NCBI GenBank assembly: GCA_022560555.1
Contig: JADFSZ010000028.1
Location: forward strand, 1 to 13,013
Direction: 5' to 3'
Source: JADFSZ01 sp022560555 [NCBI: PVC group bacterium]
GTDB taxonomy: Bacteria > GCA-001730085 > JADFSZ01
DNA length: 13,013 nucleotides
This document shows, one piece after another, positions 1 to 7,272 of the stretch. The number at the start of each line of letters is the position of its first letter. Position 1 is the first letter of the stretch. The translations under genes were made by a program, and so were the position numbers. The notes beneath the pieces were generated by a model that was not told the DNA's origin, did not search any database, and saw nothing but the letters and a program-made list of their open reading frames with translations.

Positions 1-2
1 TA

Positions 3-146
3 GAGTATCCTCAAGGAGAGCCGGGGAGGGATAAGGGCCGTGAAAAAGCCAAAGAAAAAGATAAAGAGGAAAATAAGAAACGGGAGACGGAAGTATATCT
101 CGAAGATACAGGTTATCAACCAGCAAAACAGAATTCGCATTCCTAA
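3..146 (+). CDS. C-terminal end of an upstream gene, probably a PgpH/YqfF-type HD phosphohydrolase (partial)
   Basis: This frame is open from the first bases of the window to a TAA at 144-146 and encodes 47 residues. It begins Glu-Tyr-Pro and then becomes a strongly charged, disordered-looking tail rich in Lys and Glu. From memory, 7TM-HD cyclic-di-AMP phosphodiesterases (PgpH, YqfF) commonly end near an Ile-Glu-Tyr-Pro motif, and pgpH lies directly upstream of ybeY in many bacteria. The assignment therefore rests on a three-residue match plus gene order, and the catalytic part is outside the window. The tail overlaps the start of ybeY by 107 bases in another frame. Purine-rich DNA at about 42-95 explains the Lys/Glu/Arg bias in both frames. 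It could also be the end of an unrelated protein. Confidence 0.5.
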   Translation, partial: EYPQGEPGRDKGREKAKEKDKEENKKRETEVYLEDTGYQPAKQNSHS

Positions 147-537
147 AGCGAAAATACGGGATATGACAGAATTTGCCTGTTCTTACGAAGGGATGAGGGG
201 CGCGTCACTTACGATTCTGCTGGTTGATGATAGGGCCATGCGTGCCTATCATAAAATGTATTTTGGAAAGAGCTGTTCAACGGATGTGATTTCATTCCCA
301 TTCCTAGAGATGGTGAGAGAAACAGGATACTATTTGGGGGACATTGTGGTTTCGGCCCAAAGGGCCAAGGCTGTAAGTAAACGCATAAAACGAACGACAC
401 AAAGTGAATTGATTTTGTATGTTCTCCATGGCTTGCTCCATCTTTTGGGATATCAAGACGGAACTTCCGAGAAGAGAGCTGTTATGTTCCGAAAACAAAA
501 TCAATTATTAGAAAAATGGCGCGATGTGCGTTCCTGA
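40..537 (+). CDS. ybeY: Endoribonuclease YbeY (16S rRNA 3'-end maturation), variant metal site
   Basis: YbeY is a cytoplasmic single-strand endoribonuclease that acts in 16S rRNA 3'-end maturation and ribosome quality control. The 165 residues carry the family core: a central beta-strand region (residues ~58-66), the Thr-Asp-Val-Ile-Ser-Phe-Pro segment, Gly-Asp-Ile-Val-Val, and the zinc signature His130-x3-His134-x5. The third ligand, normally His, is Asp140, and the position matching E. coli Arg59 is Phe75. The GTG start at 40 is chosen because GGAGGG at 25-30 lies 9 bases upstream and the only other early in-frame start, ATG at 162, would remove the conserved first strand. This start gives a basic N-terminal extension of about 19 residues beyond the usual family start. 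The gene overlaps the upstream reading frame, and recO begins 9 bases downstream. Family assignment is secure; full activity is less so. Confidence 0.9.
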   Translation: MKKPKKKIKRKIRNGRRKYISKIQVINQQNRIRIPKAKIRDMTEFACSYEGMRGASLTILLVDDRAMRAYHKMYFGKSCSTDVISFPFLEMVRETGYYLGDIVVSAQRAKAVSKRIKRTTQSELILYVLHGLLHLLGYQDGTSEKRAVMFRKQNQLLEKWRDVRS

Positions 538-546
538 AACATTTCT

Positions 547-1266
547 ATGAAAATACTCAAAGATAAGGCTATTGTCATTCGAAAAAGAAAATTTCAGGAT
601 TCTCATGAAATCATTATTTTCTTTACGCGAAATAACGGCAAAATGAGTGTCATGGCAAAAGGATTGCGCAAAGAGAAAAAACCAATATGCTTTGACGGAT
701 ATATGGATGTTTTTTCAAAAATGAATATTCATACATATCATCGAAATAACGGATCTCTCGGGAATCTCATTGATTGTGATTTGGCAGATGCCTATCTTGG
801 CATTCGCAGCGAATACAGTCGTCTTCTCGTTGCGTGGGTTATTATTGAGGTGCTCGAGAAAGGCTTTCCTGATGGTCTCGAGAGTCCGGAGGCCTTTGAT
901 ATGGGCGTGTGGGCTTTAGAAGCTATCGATCAGGGAATGACGGAACATCTCCTTTGCCGTTTTTTGATAAAAATTTTAGAGCTTTTGGGGCAAGGTCCGA
1001 AAGAGAGTGATCTTTTGGGCGGGATAAGCAAACCCGCAGAGGTAAGAGCTTTTATCCGGAAACTTAAAACACGCGTTCTCGAGCCTGGTGAGGATCGACA
1101 TATTTCATTCGCGGATGCGACTCAACTGCAGGATCATTTGGTTCTGAATTTTCAATCATACATTAACGGAGTCCTGAGGGCTTATCCTGTGCTCAGGAAA
1201 AATCACGCGTTAGGGATGTCACAAGCGGAGCCTCTGTCCCGTTCCCTTCTGGGGTATAACCGTTAA
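547..1266 (+). CDS. recO: DNA repair protein RecO
   Basis: RecO works with RecF and RecR in the RecFOR pathway, loading RecA onto SSB-coated single-stranded DNA at gaps and annealing complementary strands. The 239-residue length is typical. The N-terminal OB fold (residues ~1-80) is visible in the pattern of a Lys-Ala-Ile-Val-Ile-Arg start, the Asp-Ser-His-Glu-Ile stretch, Phe-Phe-Thr-Arg and a Gly-Lys-Met-Ser-Val-Met-Ala-Lys-Gly strand. A helical region follows, including a Leu-Leu-x-Cys-Arg-Phe-Leu-Ile-Lys-Ile-Leu-Glu-Leu-Leu-Gly stretch at ~135-150, matching the usual helix ahead of the RecO C-terminal domain. I see no CxxC pairs, so the four-Cys zinc site found in many RecO proteins appears absent, as in E. 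coli. No clear Shine-Dalgarno precedes the ATG. The 9-base gap from ybeY suggests translational coupling in one transcript. Confidence 0.9.
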   Translation: MKILKDKAIVIRKRKFQDSHEIIIFFTRNNGKMSVMAKGLRKEKKPICFDGYMDVFSKMNIHTYHRNNGSLGNLIDCDLADAYLGIRSEYSRLLVAWVIIEVLEKGFPDGLESPEAFDMGVWALEAIDQGMTEHLLCRFLIKILELLGQGPKESDLLGGISKPAEVRAFIRKLKTRVLEPGEDRHISFADATQLQDHLVLNFQSYINGVLRAYPVLRKNHALGMSQAEPLSRSLLGYNR

Positions 1267-1283
1267 ATGTGTAAAGGAGTAAT

Positions 1284-3353
1284 ATGGCGAAGGTAAGAAT
1301 TGAAAATCAGAATATTTATGTGGGAAAAGACCGGGTAAGTTTTTTTAGCGGTGAAGTTCATTATTGGCGTTTGGATCCTTCCTATTGGGAAAATGTTCTG
1401 GATCGGATCATAGAGATGAATATGTCCACGATCGCGACATATATTCCATGGGAATTTCATGAAATCGAAAAAGGTGATATTGATTTTTCCGGCCGTACGC
1501 ATCCGAGAAGAAATCTCATCGGTTTTCTTGAACTTGTTAAGCGAAAAAAATTATGGCTGATTATCCGCCCGGGCCCCTATATTTATAGCGAATGGGTGAA
1601 TTGCGGGGTTCCTGATCGCGTTGTGGAGTATCATAGGCTTCATCCCGAATTCCAATATGCAGCTCATGAATATATCCAAAGCGTTGTGGAAGTCCTTAAA
1701 CCTTATTTTGCGACAAACGACGGGAATATTTTTCTTTTGCAGGCTGATAATGAAATTGATCCGTGGGTTCATTGGTATGATTCTCAATTGGGTCTTGGGG
1801 ATGTGCCGGGACTTTTCCAGTCTTATTTGAAGGATTTGTATAAAGACATCGAGGTGTTGAATAGAAGATGGAGAACGAATTATACGGATTTTGATCAAGG
1901 ACGTGTGATTTGCGAAAACATCATTAACGAGAAAGGCTATCTCTGTTCTTATATAGACTACAAGAAATTTCTTCTGTGGTACTCATCCGAATGTGCTCGA
2001 TGGTTTATAGATCAATACCGTAAGGCGGGCGTGGATGTTCCCATTTATTTTAACTTTTATCCGTGGTTTGATACCCATCACTGGCAAGAATATCAGGAAA
2101 TAGGGGATTTAGTCGGCGTGGATCTCTATCCGGCTTCCTTGTTCGATGAAGATCCGTCCGATCACAGAAAGTTTTGCCAAAAAGTACTTTATCTAAACAC
2201 GTTTTCAACGATTCCTTATATCGCCGAATTTGAATGCGGCATATGGCACGGACACCATTACTTTTCCGGCAATCTTGGTCCGAGTCATTATCGTCTGATG
2301 TGTTTTTCTGCCTTGGCGAGCGGCGTAAAAGGATGGAACTGGTATATGCTTGTGAACAGGGATAACTGGTACCAGTCGCCCATTAACGAATGGGGGAGAA
2401 GAAGGCCGGAGCTTTACTCAACCTTTTGCGAAATTATGGATATTATCAATTGGATTCAGCCCTCGGAGCTTGAACGCATAACGGAATCTTCGGTGACGTT
2501 TGATTACATGCATCGTGTGGCGCGAACATTGGACGCGGATGATGGGGTCCTGAAAGCATTTTATGACGCGGATATTGATTTTGAGTTTTATGATACGATG
2601 ACGGGTAAGATTAAAAAACGGATATTATTTTACTCGGGGAATCAATGGTTGAGTCAAAAGGGCCAGGAAAACATACATAATTATATCGAATCAGGCGGAA
2701 TATTTGTGGTTTTTCAAGTCGCGCCGCGAAAGGATGACGATTTTAATAAGTTGAATATGATTCAAATTCGTGATCCGGATCGCGTGCTGCCTAGCAAGTA
2801 TGTGCAGGTCAATTTTGGCGCGAAACGGGTTATGATTTCGAGTCCGTTGTTTCATTTTCGGGATGTCCCGGGGGAGGCCCTTAAGGCGGTTCAAATCAAT
2901 GATCCCTTTGCAACCCAGGAAGAGGCAGCGCTTCATCGGCAGTTACCGGTGGGGCAGGAGTATACGTGCGGGTATGTTCAAAAAATCGGCAAAGGAAAAC
3001 TTATGGTGTTGGGTGTTGTGCCTAATTCAGATATAATTTTAGCTGTTCATGAGTATTTTGGGATACCCATCGGTGCTAGGTCTGAAACGCCGGATATCAA
3101 AGCGACGGCATTTCGCTTAAAGGAAAATCAAGATCAATTTATCATGATTATCGTTAACAACGGCCAGGAGGATAAACATGCCAAAATATCCCTCAATCGA
3201 GGCGTGTTTCGTGCGGCTCAATATTCCGTAGAAAATCTTTTGACCATGAAGAGCGAGGACATTCAACCGATTGAAGATCCTTCTATTACCGTTTTTTTAC
3301 ATAAAAAGGATGGGGTTGTCTTAAAAATTAATGCTATAGACCCGATGGGATGA
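1284..3353 (+). CDS. Glycoside hydrolase family 35-type beta-galactosidase, cytoplasmic
   Basis: This 689-residue protein has the GH35 signature Arg95-Pro-Gly-Pro-Tyr-Ile-x-x-Glu103-Trp followed by a Cys-Gly-Val-Pro stretch. Family members are retaining exo-acting beta-galactosidases and related enzymes built on a TIM barrel. The acid/base candidate is Glu157 in Gln-Ala-Asp-Asn-Glu. The nucleophile candidate is Glu315 in Ala-Glu-Phe-Glu-Cys-Gly, aligned with the family Thr-Glu-Phe-Trp-x-Gly-Trp, although Glu317 is two residues away. The barrel spans about 1-390. Residues ~440-560 look like the Rossmann/amidotransferase-like domain of GH35 and GH42 enzymes, and a beta-rich domain ends the protein. 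There is no signal peptide, so it probably acts on imported oligosaccharides. AAGGAG at 1274-1279 precedes the ATG by 4 bases. Its stop overlaps the next start by ATGA. The substrate cannot be read from sequence. Confidence 0.82.
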   Translation: MAKVRIENQNIYVGKDRVSFFSGEVHYWRLDPSYWENVLDRIIEMNMSTIATYIPWEFHEIEKGDIDFSGRTHPRRNLIGFLELVKRKKLWLIIRPGPYIYSEWVNCGVPDRVVEYHRLHPEFQYAAHEYIQSVVEVLKPYFATNDGNIFLLQADNEIDPWVHWYDSQLGLGDVPGLFQSYLKDLYKDIEVLNRRWRTNYTDFDQGRVICENIINEKGYLCSYIDYKKFLLWYSSECARWFIDQYRKAGVDVPIYFNFYPWFDTHHWQEYQEIGDLVGVDLYPASLFDEDPSDHRKFCQKVLYLNTFSTIPYIAEFECGIWHGHHYFSGNLGPSHYRLMCFSALASGVKGWNWYMLVNRDNWYQSPINEWGRRRPELYSTFCEIMDIINWIQPSELERITESSVTFDYMHRVARTLDADDGVLKAFYDADIDFEFYDTMTGKIKKRILFYSGNQWLSQKGQENIHNYIESGGIFVVFQVAPRKDDDFNKLNMIQIRDPDRVLPSKYVQVNFGAKRVMISSPLFHFRDVPGEALKAVQINDPFATQEEAALHRQLPVGQEYTCGYVQKIGKGKLMVLGVVPNSDIILAVHEYFGIPIGARSETPDIKATAFRLKENQDQFIMIIVNNGQEDKHAKISLNRGVFRAAQYSVENLLTMKSEDIQPIEDPSITVFLHKKDGVVLKINAIDPMG

Positions 3354-4315
3354 AGATGACAAAAACCATAAGAAACCTGTGTGCGCTATTGATTTTTTCT
3401 TTCCTATCTCCGGCTTTATTGTCCGGGGATACGATCTATTTCAAAAACGGGGGCTTTGTAAAGGGCCGGATTATCAAAGAGTATCATGACCGCTATTTGG
3501 TAAGCACGAGTCATGGCGAGAAGGAATTCTTAAAAGTGATTGTTAAAAACGTTGGGTATGATAATCCGAAAGAACGTCTTATGAGTCAGGGTAAAAGTTA
3601 TGAGAAAAAGGGAAATTTTGAGGCGGCCCTTCGTTGTTATGAGGATGTTCTCAAAATGGATGAAGGGTATTCGGAGGCCCGGGATAAAATCATAGAGATC
3701 AAAAAGAAAACATTTCGAAAGCAAACGTCAAAAAGTCAAAGAATTGTAGCCAATAGGGGGCAGCTGGGGCGCTGGAATCCTGACACGACCAAAAAGGAGC
3801 AAAATCTTTTACGTCTTAAGGAAAGCCGTCTTAAAAAAACTGTGGGCATTGAGGTACAGGAACATGGCCCTACGCTTACGATTGCTCAAGTCATGACATA
3901 TTCACCGGCTTATGATGCGGGGCTTCAAGCCCGGGACACAATCGTTCGGATTGATGACAAGGACATTAAATACATGGAGTATAAGGATGTTTTGGAGCTC
4001 CTTAACGGGGCGAAGTATACGGAACTCAAGATAGATATCGAGCGGGAACTGAGCGCGCCTAAAGGAACGAATCATCACCCTTTAGAGTGCGTCTTAACTA
4101 TTGGCAAACAGGGCTTGAAAGTGGAGAGGTTGATTCAGGCGAAAGATTTTGAAGTTAAAAATACTATTTTAAAAGAAGGAGACGTGATTGTCAAAATTCA
4201 GGATACATTAACGCGGTACTTGCCGTTAAAAGACGCTATTCAAAATATTCTCAAAAGTAATCTGGATTACATTGATATAACCGTTAAAAGAACCTATACA
4301 GTGTGGAGGGAATAA
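3350..4315 (+). CDS. Exported SH3-like / TPR / tandem PDZ protein
   Basis: The 321-residue product starts with a signal peptide: a basic Lys/Arg N-end, a hydrophobic core at about 10-24 and a small-residue region ending near Ser25-Gly26. After it, residues ~27-70 form a short beta module with the pattern Asp-x-Ile-Tyr-Phe-Lys-Asn-Gly-Gly-x-Val-x-Gly, seen in envelope proteins with a small SH3-like barrel. Residues ~74-112 fit one TPR unit. A linker rich in Lys follows, then a PDZ domain at ~163-235 (Ser-Pro-Ala-Tyr-Asp-Ala-Gly-Leu, then Asp-Thr-Ile-Val-Arg-Ile-Asp-Asp-Lys) and a second, weaker PDZ-like domain at ~250-318 (Glu-Gly-Asp-Val-Ile-Val-Lys-Ile). No protease domain is present, so it is probably a periplasmic or envelope adaptor rather than an enzyme. 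The start overlaps the preceding stop by four bases (ATGA); ATG at 3356 is an alternative start. Partner and role are unknown. Confidence 0.75.
   Translation: MKMTKTIRNLCALLIFSFLSPALLSGDTIYFKNGGFVKGRIIKEYHDRYLVSTSHGEKEFLKVIVKNVGYDNPKERLMSQGKSYEKKGNFEAALRCYEDVLKMDEGYSEARDKIIEIKKKTFRKQTSKSQRIVANRGQLGRWNPDTTKKEQNLLRLKESRLKKTVGIEVQEHGPTLTIAQVMTYSPAYDAGLQARDTIVRIDDKDIKYMEYKDVLELLNGAKYTELKIDIERELSAPKGTNHHPLECVLTIGKQGLKVERLIQAKDFEVKNTILKEGDVIVKIQDTLTRYLPLKDAIQNILKSNLDYIDITVKRTYTVWRE
4305..4310 (+). promoter_or_regulatory. Ribosome binding site that fixes the HAMP gene start
   Basis: GGAGGG lies 7 bases before the ATG at 4318. The upstream in-frame GTG at 4303 would overlap this motif and has no Shine-Dalgarno of its own at proper spacing, so the ATG is preferred. 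The motif sits inside the last codons of the preceding gene, which suggests coupled translation. Confidence 0.7.
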
Positions 4316-4317
4316 AC

Positions 4318-4923
4318 ATGGTGCACGGAAAAAAGAAGCATCAAAGACGAACCAAATATTTTATCCACAAACGTTTCCAGCTGCAGTACCTTGGCTTGTT
4401 TCTTGTTTTATCCATTTTCATTATGGTAATGGCGTCAGCTACGGTCTATATCAGCACCTATGATGTTCTAAAGGAAAAGCTGGAAAGCGTGTATCCGCAA
4501 AGCGAATTACGGCCTATCATACGCCAAACCAATTGGGTTTTATTTCGGAATCTCATATTATTGATACCTGTGATTGCTGTCGGATCAGTGTATTTGTCTC
4601 ATAAGATTGCCGGGCCGCTCTATAGAATAGAGAAGAGCATTGAGCAGATCGCAAAGGGAAATTTGGACTTAAAAGTGCAATTAAGACAGGGGGATGAGTT
4701 TAAAGAGATAGCTCATGCCCTCAATCACATGACAGAAAAATTGAAAGGAATGAGGATGAGGGATTTGGCTGTGATTGAAGATATAAAAACGTCAACGCGC
4801 AAATTTTTAGCGTCTGTAGAAAATAGTAAAGACCCAACGGATCTCAAGCGGTTTAAAGATGTTTTTGAAAAAGAAGTTAAAGAACTGGAAGACATCATCT
4901 CAAAAAACTACGGCGAGGGTTAA
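4318..4923 (+). CDS. Two-helix membrane protein with a HAMP domain and no output domain
   Basis: The 201-residue product has a basic N-terminus (residues 1-23), a first transmembrane helix at ~25-46, a short extracytoplasmic loop of about 27 residues, a second helix at ~74-93, and a HAMP domain at ~94-145 with the conserved Pro100 and a Gly-Asp-Glu-Phe-Lys-Glu-Ile element before the second helix. The remainder (~146-201) is charged and probably coiled coil. HAMP domains relay signals from membrane helices to a kinase, cyclase or chemotaxis module, but none is encoded here. The protein may dimerise and pass its signal to a separate partner, or act as a scaffold. It lies 2 bases after the PDZ gene and 3 bases before the DUF4954-type gene, so co-expression is likely. 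The start at 4318 follows a strong ribosome binding site. Confidence 0.8.
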   Translation: MVHGKKKHQRRTKYFIHKRFQLQYLGLFLVLSIFIMVMASATVYISTYDVLKEKLESVYPQSELRPIIRQTNWVLFRNLILLIPVIAVGSVYLSHKIAGPLYRIEKSIEQIAKGNLDLKVQLRQGDEFKEIAHALNHMTEKLKGMRMRDLAVIEDIKTSTRKFLASVENSKDPTDLKRFKDVFEKEVKELEDIISKNYGEG

Positions 4924-4926
4924 TGT

Positions 4927-6798
4927 ATGCAGGCGGTGAATTCACACATGAACCTTACGGAAATTTTGGATCAATCCGAAATGCTCAGGGACATCCGTTA
5001 TTTGGAGCGTGATCGGGAGTCCCGTCCGCTCACCGAAGAGGAGGTTTCCCAACTTCTATCCAATCAGAATCGATCGGATAGTTGGGAAAAAATACGGGTT
5101 ACGCAAGATTTTAATGCCCATCGTATTTATGCATGTGAGTTTATAGGGGATGTCTATTTGGGATGTTTCCGGGAGGGAATTTCCTATAAAAATACCCGTC
5201 TGAAAAGCGGTCTTGCCTATTCAACCATCCAGGATGCGGTTATTGAGGACAATGTTGTTGTCCGGAATGTCGAACATCTATCTTGTGTGTGTGTGGGAAC
5301 ATCGGCTCTTGTGATAGGAGCCGGTTTTATCGGATCAACAAAAAAAACATCTTTTGGGTCCGGTATTGAAATTGGTCTTGGGAATAAAACCATTCAGGAA
5401 AAGTTCATGCTTTGTGCGGAGCTGCCCTATGCAACGGCCCGACAGTGGATGGATGAAAAAACATACTCATTGGATTTCAGGAAAGAATACCGGGAATGTG
5501 TCCGGAAATATTCCGAACGTCTTCGCTGTTCACGCAGTTACATATGTCAAAATGCCAAAGTTCTTCATGTAGACACGTTAGAAAATGTTTTTATCGGGGC
5601 CTATGCATGTGTTGAAAATGGTTCTGTCATTCGTGAGAGCACCCTATTGAGTTGTGAGGACGAAGCTGTCATTATAGGACCTCATGTTCTTGTTGAGAAA
5701 TCCATTGTTCAGTGGGGATCGGTGATCACAAGCGCTTCTGATGTAGATCACTGTGCCGTTTTGGAGCATGCCAAGATAGAACACCACGCGCGTGTCACAC
5801 AGTCTCTCATAGCTCCTAACACGATAATCGAGCTTGGGGAAGTGAACACAAGTTACTTAGGGCCTTTTGTCGGTTTGCATCATCGTGCGCTTATGATCGC
5901 GACAACATGGCTTGACGGGAAAGGGAATGTGGCCCATGGCGCGAATGTGGGGAGTAATCATTCCGGCCGGGCTCCCGATCAGGAGTTGTGGGCCTCTGAA
6001 GGATTGTTTTTTGGTCTGGGGTGCAATATCAGGTTCCCGAGTCATTTCATGGAAGCTCCTTATCTCTTTATCGCGGCTGGTCTCGAGGTTCCTTCTCAAA
6101 AAGTCAGATATCCTTTTTCTTTGATGCGCCGGTGCCTGGGGAATATCGGGAGGAATGGGTGTGAAAATGAACTTTTGCCGGGCTGGGTTTTAAGTGAGAA
6201 TCTATATGGTCTGGAGAGAAACAGACAAAAGTGGGGCCAAAGAAATGAGGCGAAAAGATCGATGATGAATTCGGAGTTTTTACATCCCGGAATTGTGGAA
6301 GGTTTGTTAGGGGGGCTTAAGCGCTTAGAATCGATCAAAGAGGAAAAGGAATTTTATGAAAACACGGACATTGACGGACTGGGGAAGAATGTTCTTACGG
6401 AAATCCATCGCAAACAAGCTGTTGATACGTATACCTTTTTTACGAAATATTATTTTGTCTGGTCCTATGTATTGGAGCTGTTGCTATTGAAAGGGGGCGC
6501 AGGAACAAAGGGTGATATCTTTCAGGCTGAGCCCGTGAGCGATCACTGGAAATTTTCTCAGGGGTTTTTTGAAGGCGCCTTCAAAACAAAGGAGCATAAG
6601 GAAATTATCAAAATATGGGCATATTATCGATCACGTTATGAAAAAACGGTGACGCAGTCGCGGAACAAGGATTATTCCCGCGGAGAAAAACTAATGCCTC
6701 ACTTTCATGAACGGTTTGGTCCTCTCGAGGAGGATCCGATTGTAACCGTCATGAAGAAAGAGTCGAATGTGTGGGAGCAGATTTTAGAAAAAGGGTAA
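4927..6798 (+). CDS. DUF4954-type left-handed beta-helix (hexapeptide repeat) protein
   Basis: The 623-residue protein resembles the DUF4954 family known mainly from Bacteroidetes. An N-terminal segment (residues ~35-75) has the family pattern of Leu-Thr-x-x-Glu-Val, a Trp, then Phe-x-x-x-x-Ile and Phe-x-Gly-x-x-x-Leu-Gly. A long stretch (~75-330) has irregular hexapeptide-like repeats rich in Ile/Val/Gly, expected to form a left-handed beta helix as in sugar-nucleotide acyl- and nucleotidyltransferases. The most conserved block is His337-Gly-Ala-Asn-Val-Gly-Ser-Asn-His followed by Gly-Arg-Ala-Pro-Asp-Gln-Glu. A C-terminal helical region (~430-623) follows. No signal peptide or membrane helix is present, so it is cytoplasmic. 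GGCGAGGG upstream provides a ribosome binding site; ATG at 4948 is an alternative start. Biochemical function is unknown; involvement in sugar or cell-wall precursor metabolism is only inferred from the fold. Confidence 0.78.
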   Translation: MQAVNSHMNLTEILDQSEMLRDIRYLERDRESRPLTEEEVSQLLSNQNRSDSWEKIRVTQDFNAHRIYACEFIGDVYLGCFREGISYKNTRLKSGLAYSTIQDAVIEDNVVVRNVEHLSCVCVGTSALVIGAGFIGSTKKTSFGSGIEIGLGNKTIQEKFMLCAELPYATARQWMDEKTYSLDFRKEYRECVRKYSERLRCSRSYICQNAKVLHVDTLENVFIGAYACVENGSVIRESTLLSCEDEAVIIGPHVLVEKSIVQWGSVITSASDVDHCAVLEHAKIEHHARVTQSLIAPNTIIELGEVNTSYLGPFVGLHHRALMIATTWLDGKGNVAHGANVGSNHSGRAPDQELWASEGLFFGLGCNIRFPSHFMEAPYLFIAAGLEVPSQKVRYPFSLMRRCLGNIGRNGCENELLPGWVLSENLYGLERNRQKWGQRNEAKRSMMNSEFLHPGIVEGLLGGLKRLESIKEEKEFYENTDIDGLGKNVLTEIHRKQAVDTYTFFTKYYFVWSYVLELLLLKGGAGTKGDIFQAEPVSDHWKFSQGFFEGAFKTKEHKEIIKIWAYYRSRYEKTVTQSRNKDYSRGEKLMPHFHERFGPLEEDPIVTVMKKESNVWEQILEKG

Positions 6799-6858
6799 AA
6801 ATGAGTCAAGTCATTCATAGGGTGAAAGCATCCGAAATAATGAAGAGAGGAGCTGGAT

Positions 6859-7179
6859 ATGTCTGTTATTCATGTTGAGGGAAATAAATTTGATACGGAG
6901 GTCATTAAAACCGAAGGCCCTGTATTGGTGGACTTTTTTGCCGAATGGTGCGGCCCGTGTAAGGTGATTTCCCCCGTGCTTGAAGAGATCTCCGGAAGTT
7001 ATGAGGGGAGAATGAAATTTGTTAAAGTGGATATTGATAATGCCCAGGAGATTGCCGGAAAATTAGGGGTCATGAGTGTACCGACACTGATGATATTTAA
7101 AAACGGCGAAGTTGCCGCCGAAAAAGTCGGGGCCATCCCCAAAGATCAATTGGCTTCGTGGATTGACGAAAATATATAA
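6859..7179 (+). CDS. trxA: Thioredoxin
   Basis: Thioredoxin is the small cytoplasmic dithiol-disulfide oxidoreductase that reduces protein disulfides and is recharged by thioredoxin reductase. The 106-residue length is standard. The active site is Trp30-Cys31-Gly-Pro-Cys34-Lys, preceded by the usual Val-Asp-Phe-Phe-Ala strand, with the buried Asp25. The cis-proline Pro75 sits in Ser-Val-Pro-Thr, and a C-terminal helix ends the fold. AGAGGAG at 6844-6850 lies 8 bases before the ATG. A 60-base gap separates it from the DUF4954-type gene, with no terminator in the gap, so it is probably the last gene of that transcript, because a terminator-like hairpin begins 11 bases after its stop. No reductase is encoded nearby. 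The symbol is given by family; paralogues elsewhere in the genome cannot be excluded. Confidence 0.95.
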   Translation: MSVIHVEGNKFDTEVIKTEGPVLVDFFAEWCGPCKVISPVLEEISGSYEGRMKFVKVDIDNAQEIAGKLGVMSVPTLMIFKNGEVAAEKVGAIPKDQLASWIDENI

Positions 7180-7190
7180 TTTGCATACCT

Positions 7191-7252
7191 AAAAGCACCG
7201 GGTTTTTCGGGAAATTTCTCAGTATGAATCGTTCCTTATCCGGTGCTTTTTT
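7191..7252 (+). terminator. Terminator-like hairpin with an unusually long loop after thioredoxin
   Basis: An 11-base perfect inverted repeat (AAAAGCACCGG at 7191-7201 and CCGGTGCTTTT at 7240-7250) runs into six T residues at 7247-7252, on the + strand. The GC-rich half of the stem followed by a T-run fits Rho-independent termination of the thioredoxin transcript. The enclosed 38 bases are long for a terminator loop and contain a short palindrome, GAAATTTC, at 7211-7218. Because the next gene begins about 20 bases later, a regulated read-through role is possible. Confidence 0.7.
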
Positions 7253-7256
7253 GTCT

Positions 7257-7264
7257 GCGGGAAG
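7257..7264 (+). promoter_or_regulatory. Probable ribosome binding site for the TPR/beta-sandwich gene
   Basis: GCGGGAAG lies 8 bases before the ATG at 7273. A longer in-frame start, GTG at 7243, would lie inside the right arm of the terminator-like stem and has no ribosome binding site, so the ATG is preferred. The ATG also places the signal peptide at the N-terminus. Confidence 0.45.
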
Positions 7265-7272
7265 CTTATGTT

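Noticed and set aside
1551-1898. 115-codon minus-strand frame inside the GH35-type gene
   Set aside because: It is antisense to conserved catalytic motifs and shows low-complexity, unrecognisable sequence without a ribosome binding site.
4303-4317. GTG at 4303 as the start of the HAMP protein
   Set aside because: The codon overlaps the GGAGGG ribosome binding site serving the ATG at 4318 and adds only five residues with no motif.
6801-6878. Short frame of 25 codons between the DUF4954-type gene and thioredoxin
   Set aside because: It has no ribosome binding site of its own, overlaps the thioredoxin start and shows no conserved pattern.
7181-7186. TTGCAT as a possible -35 promoter box after thioredoxin
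   Set aside because: No acceptable -10 box lies 16-18 bases downstream, and the position falls just before the terminator-like stem.
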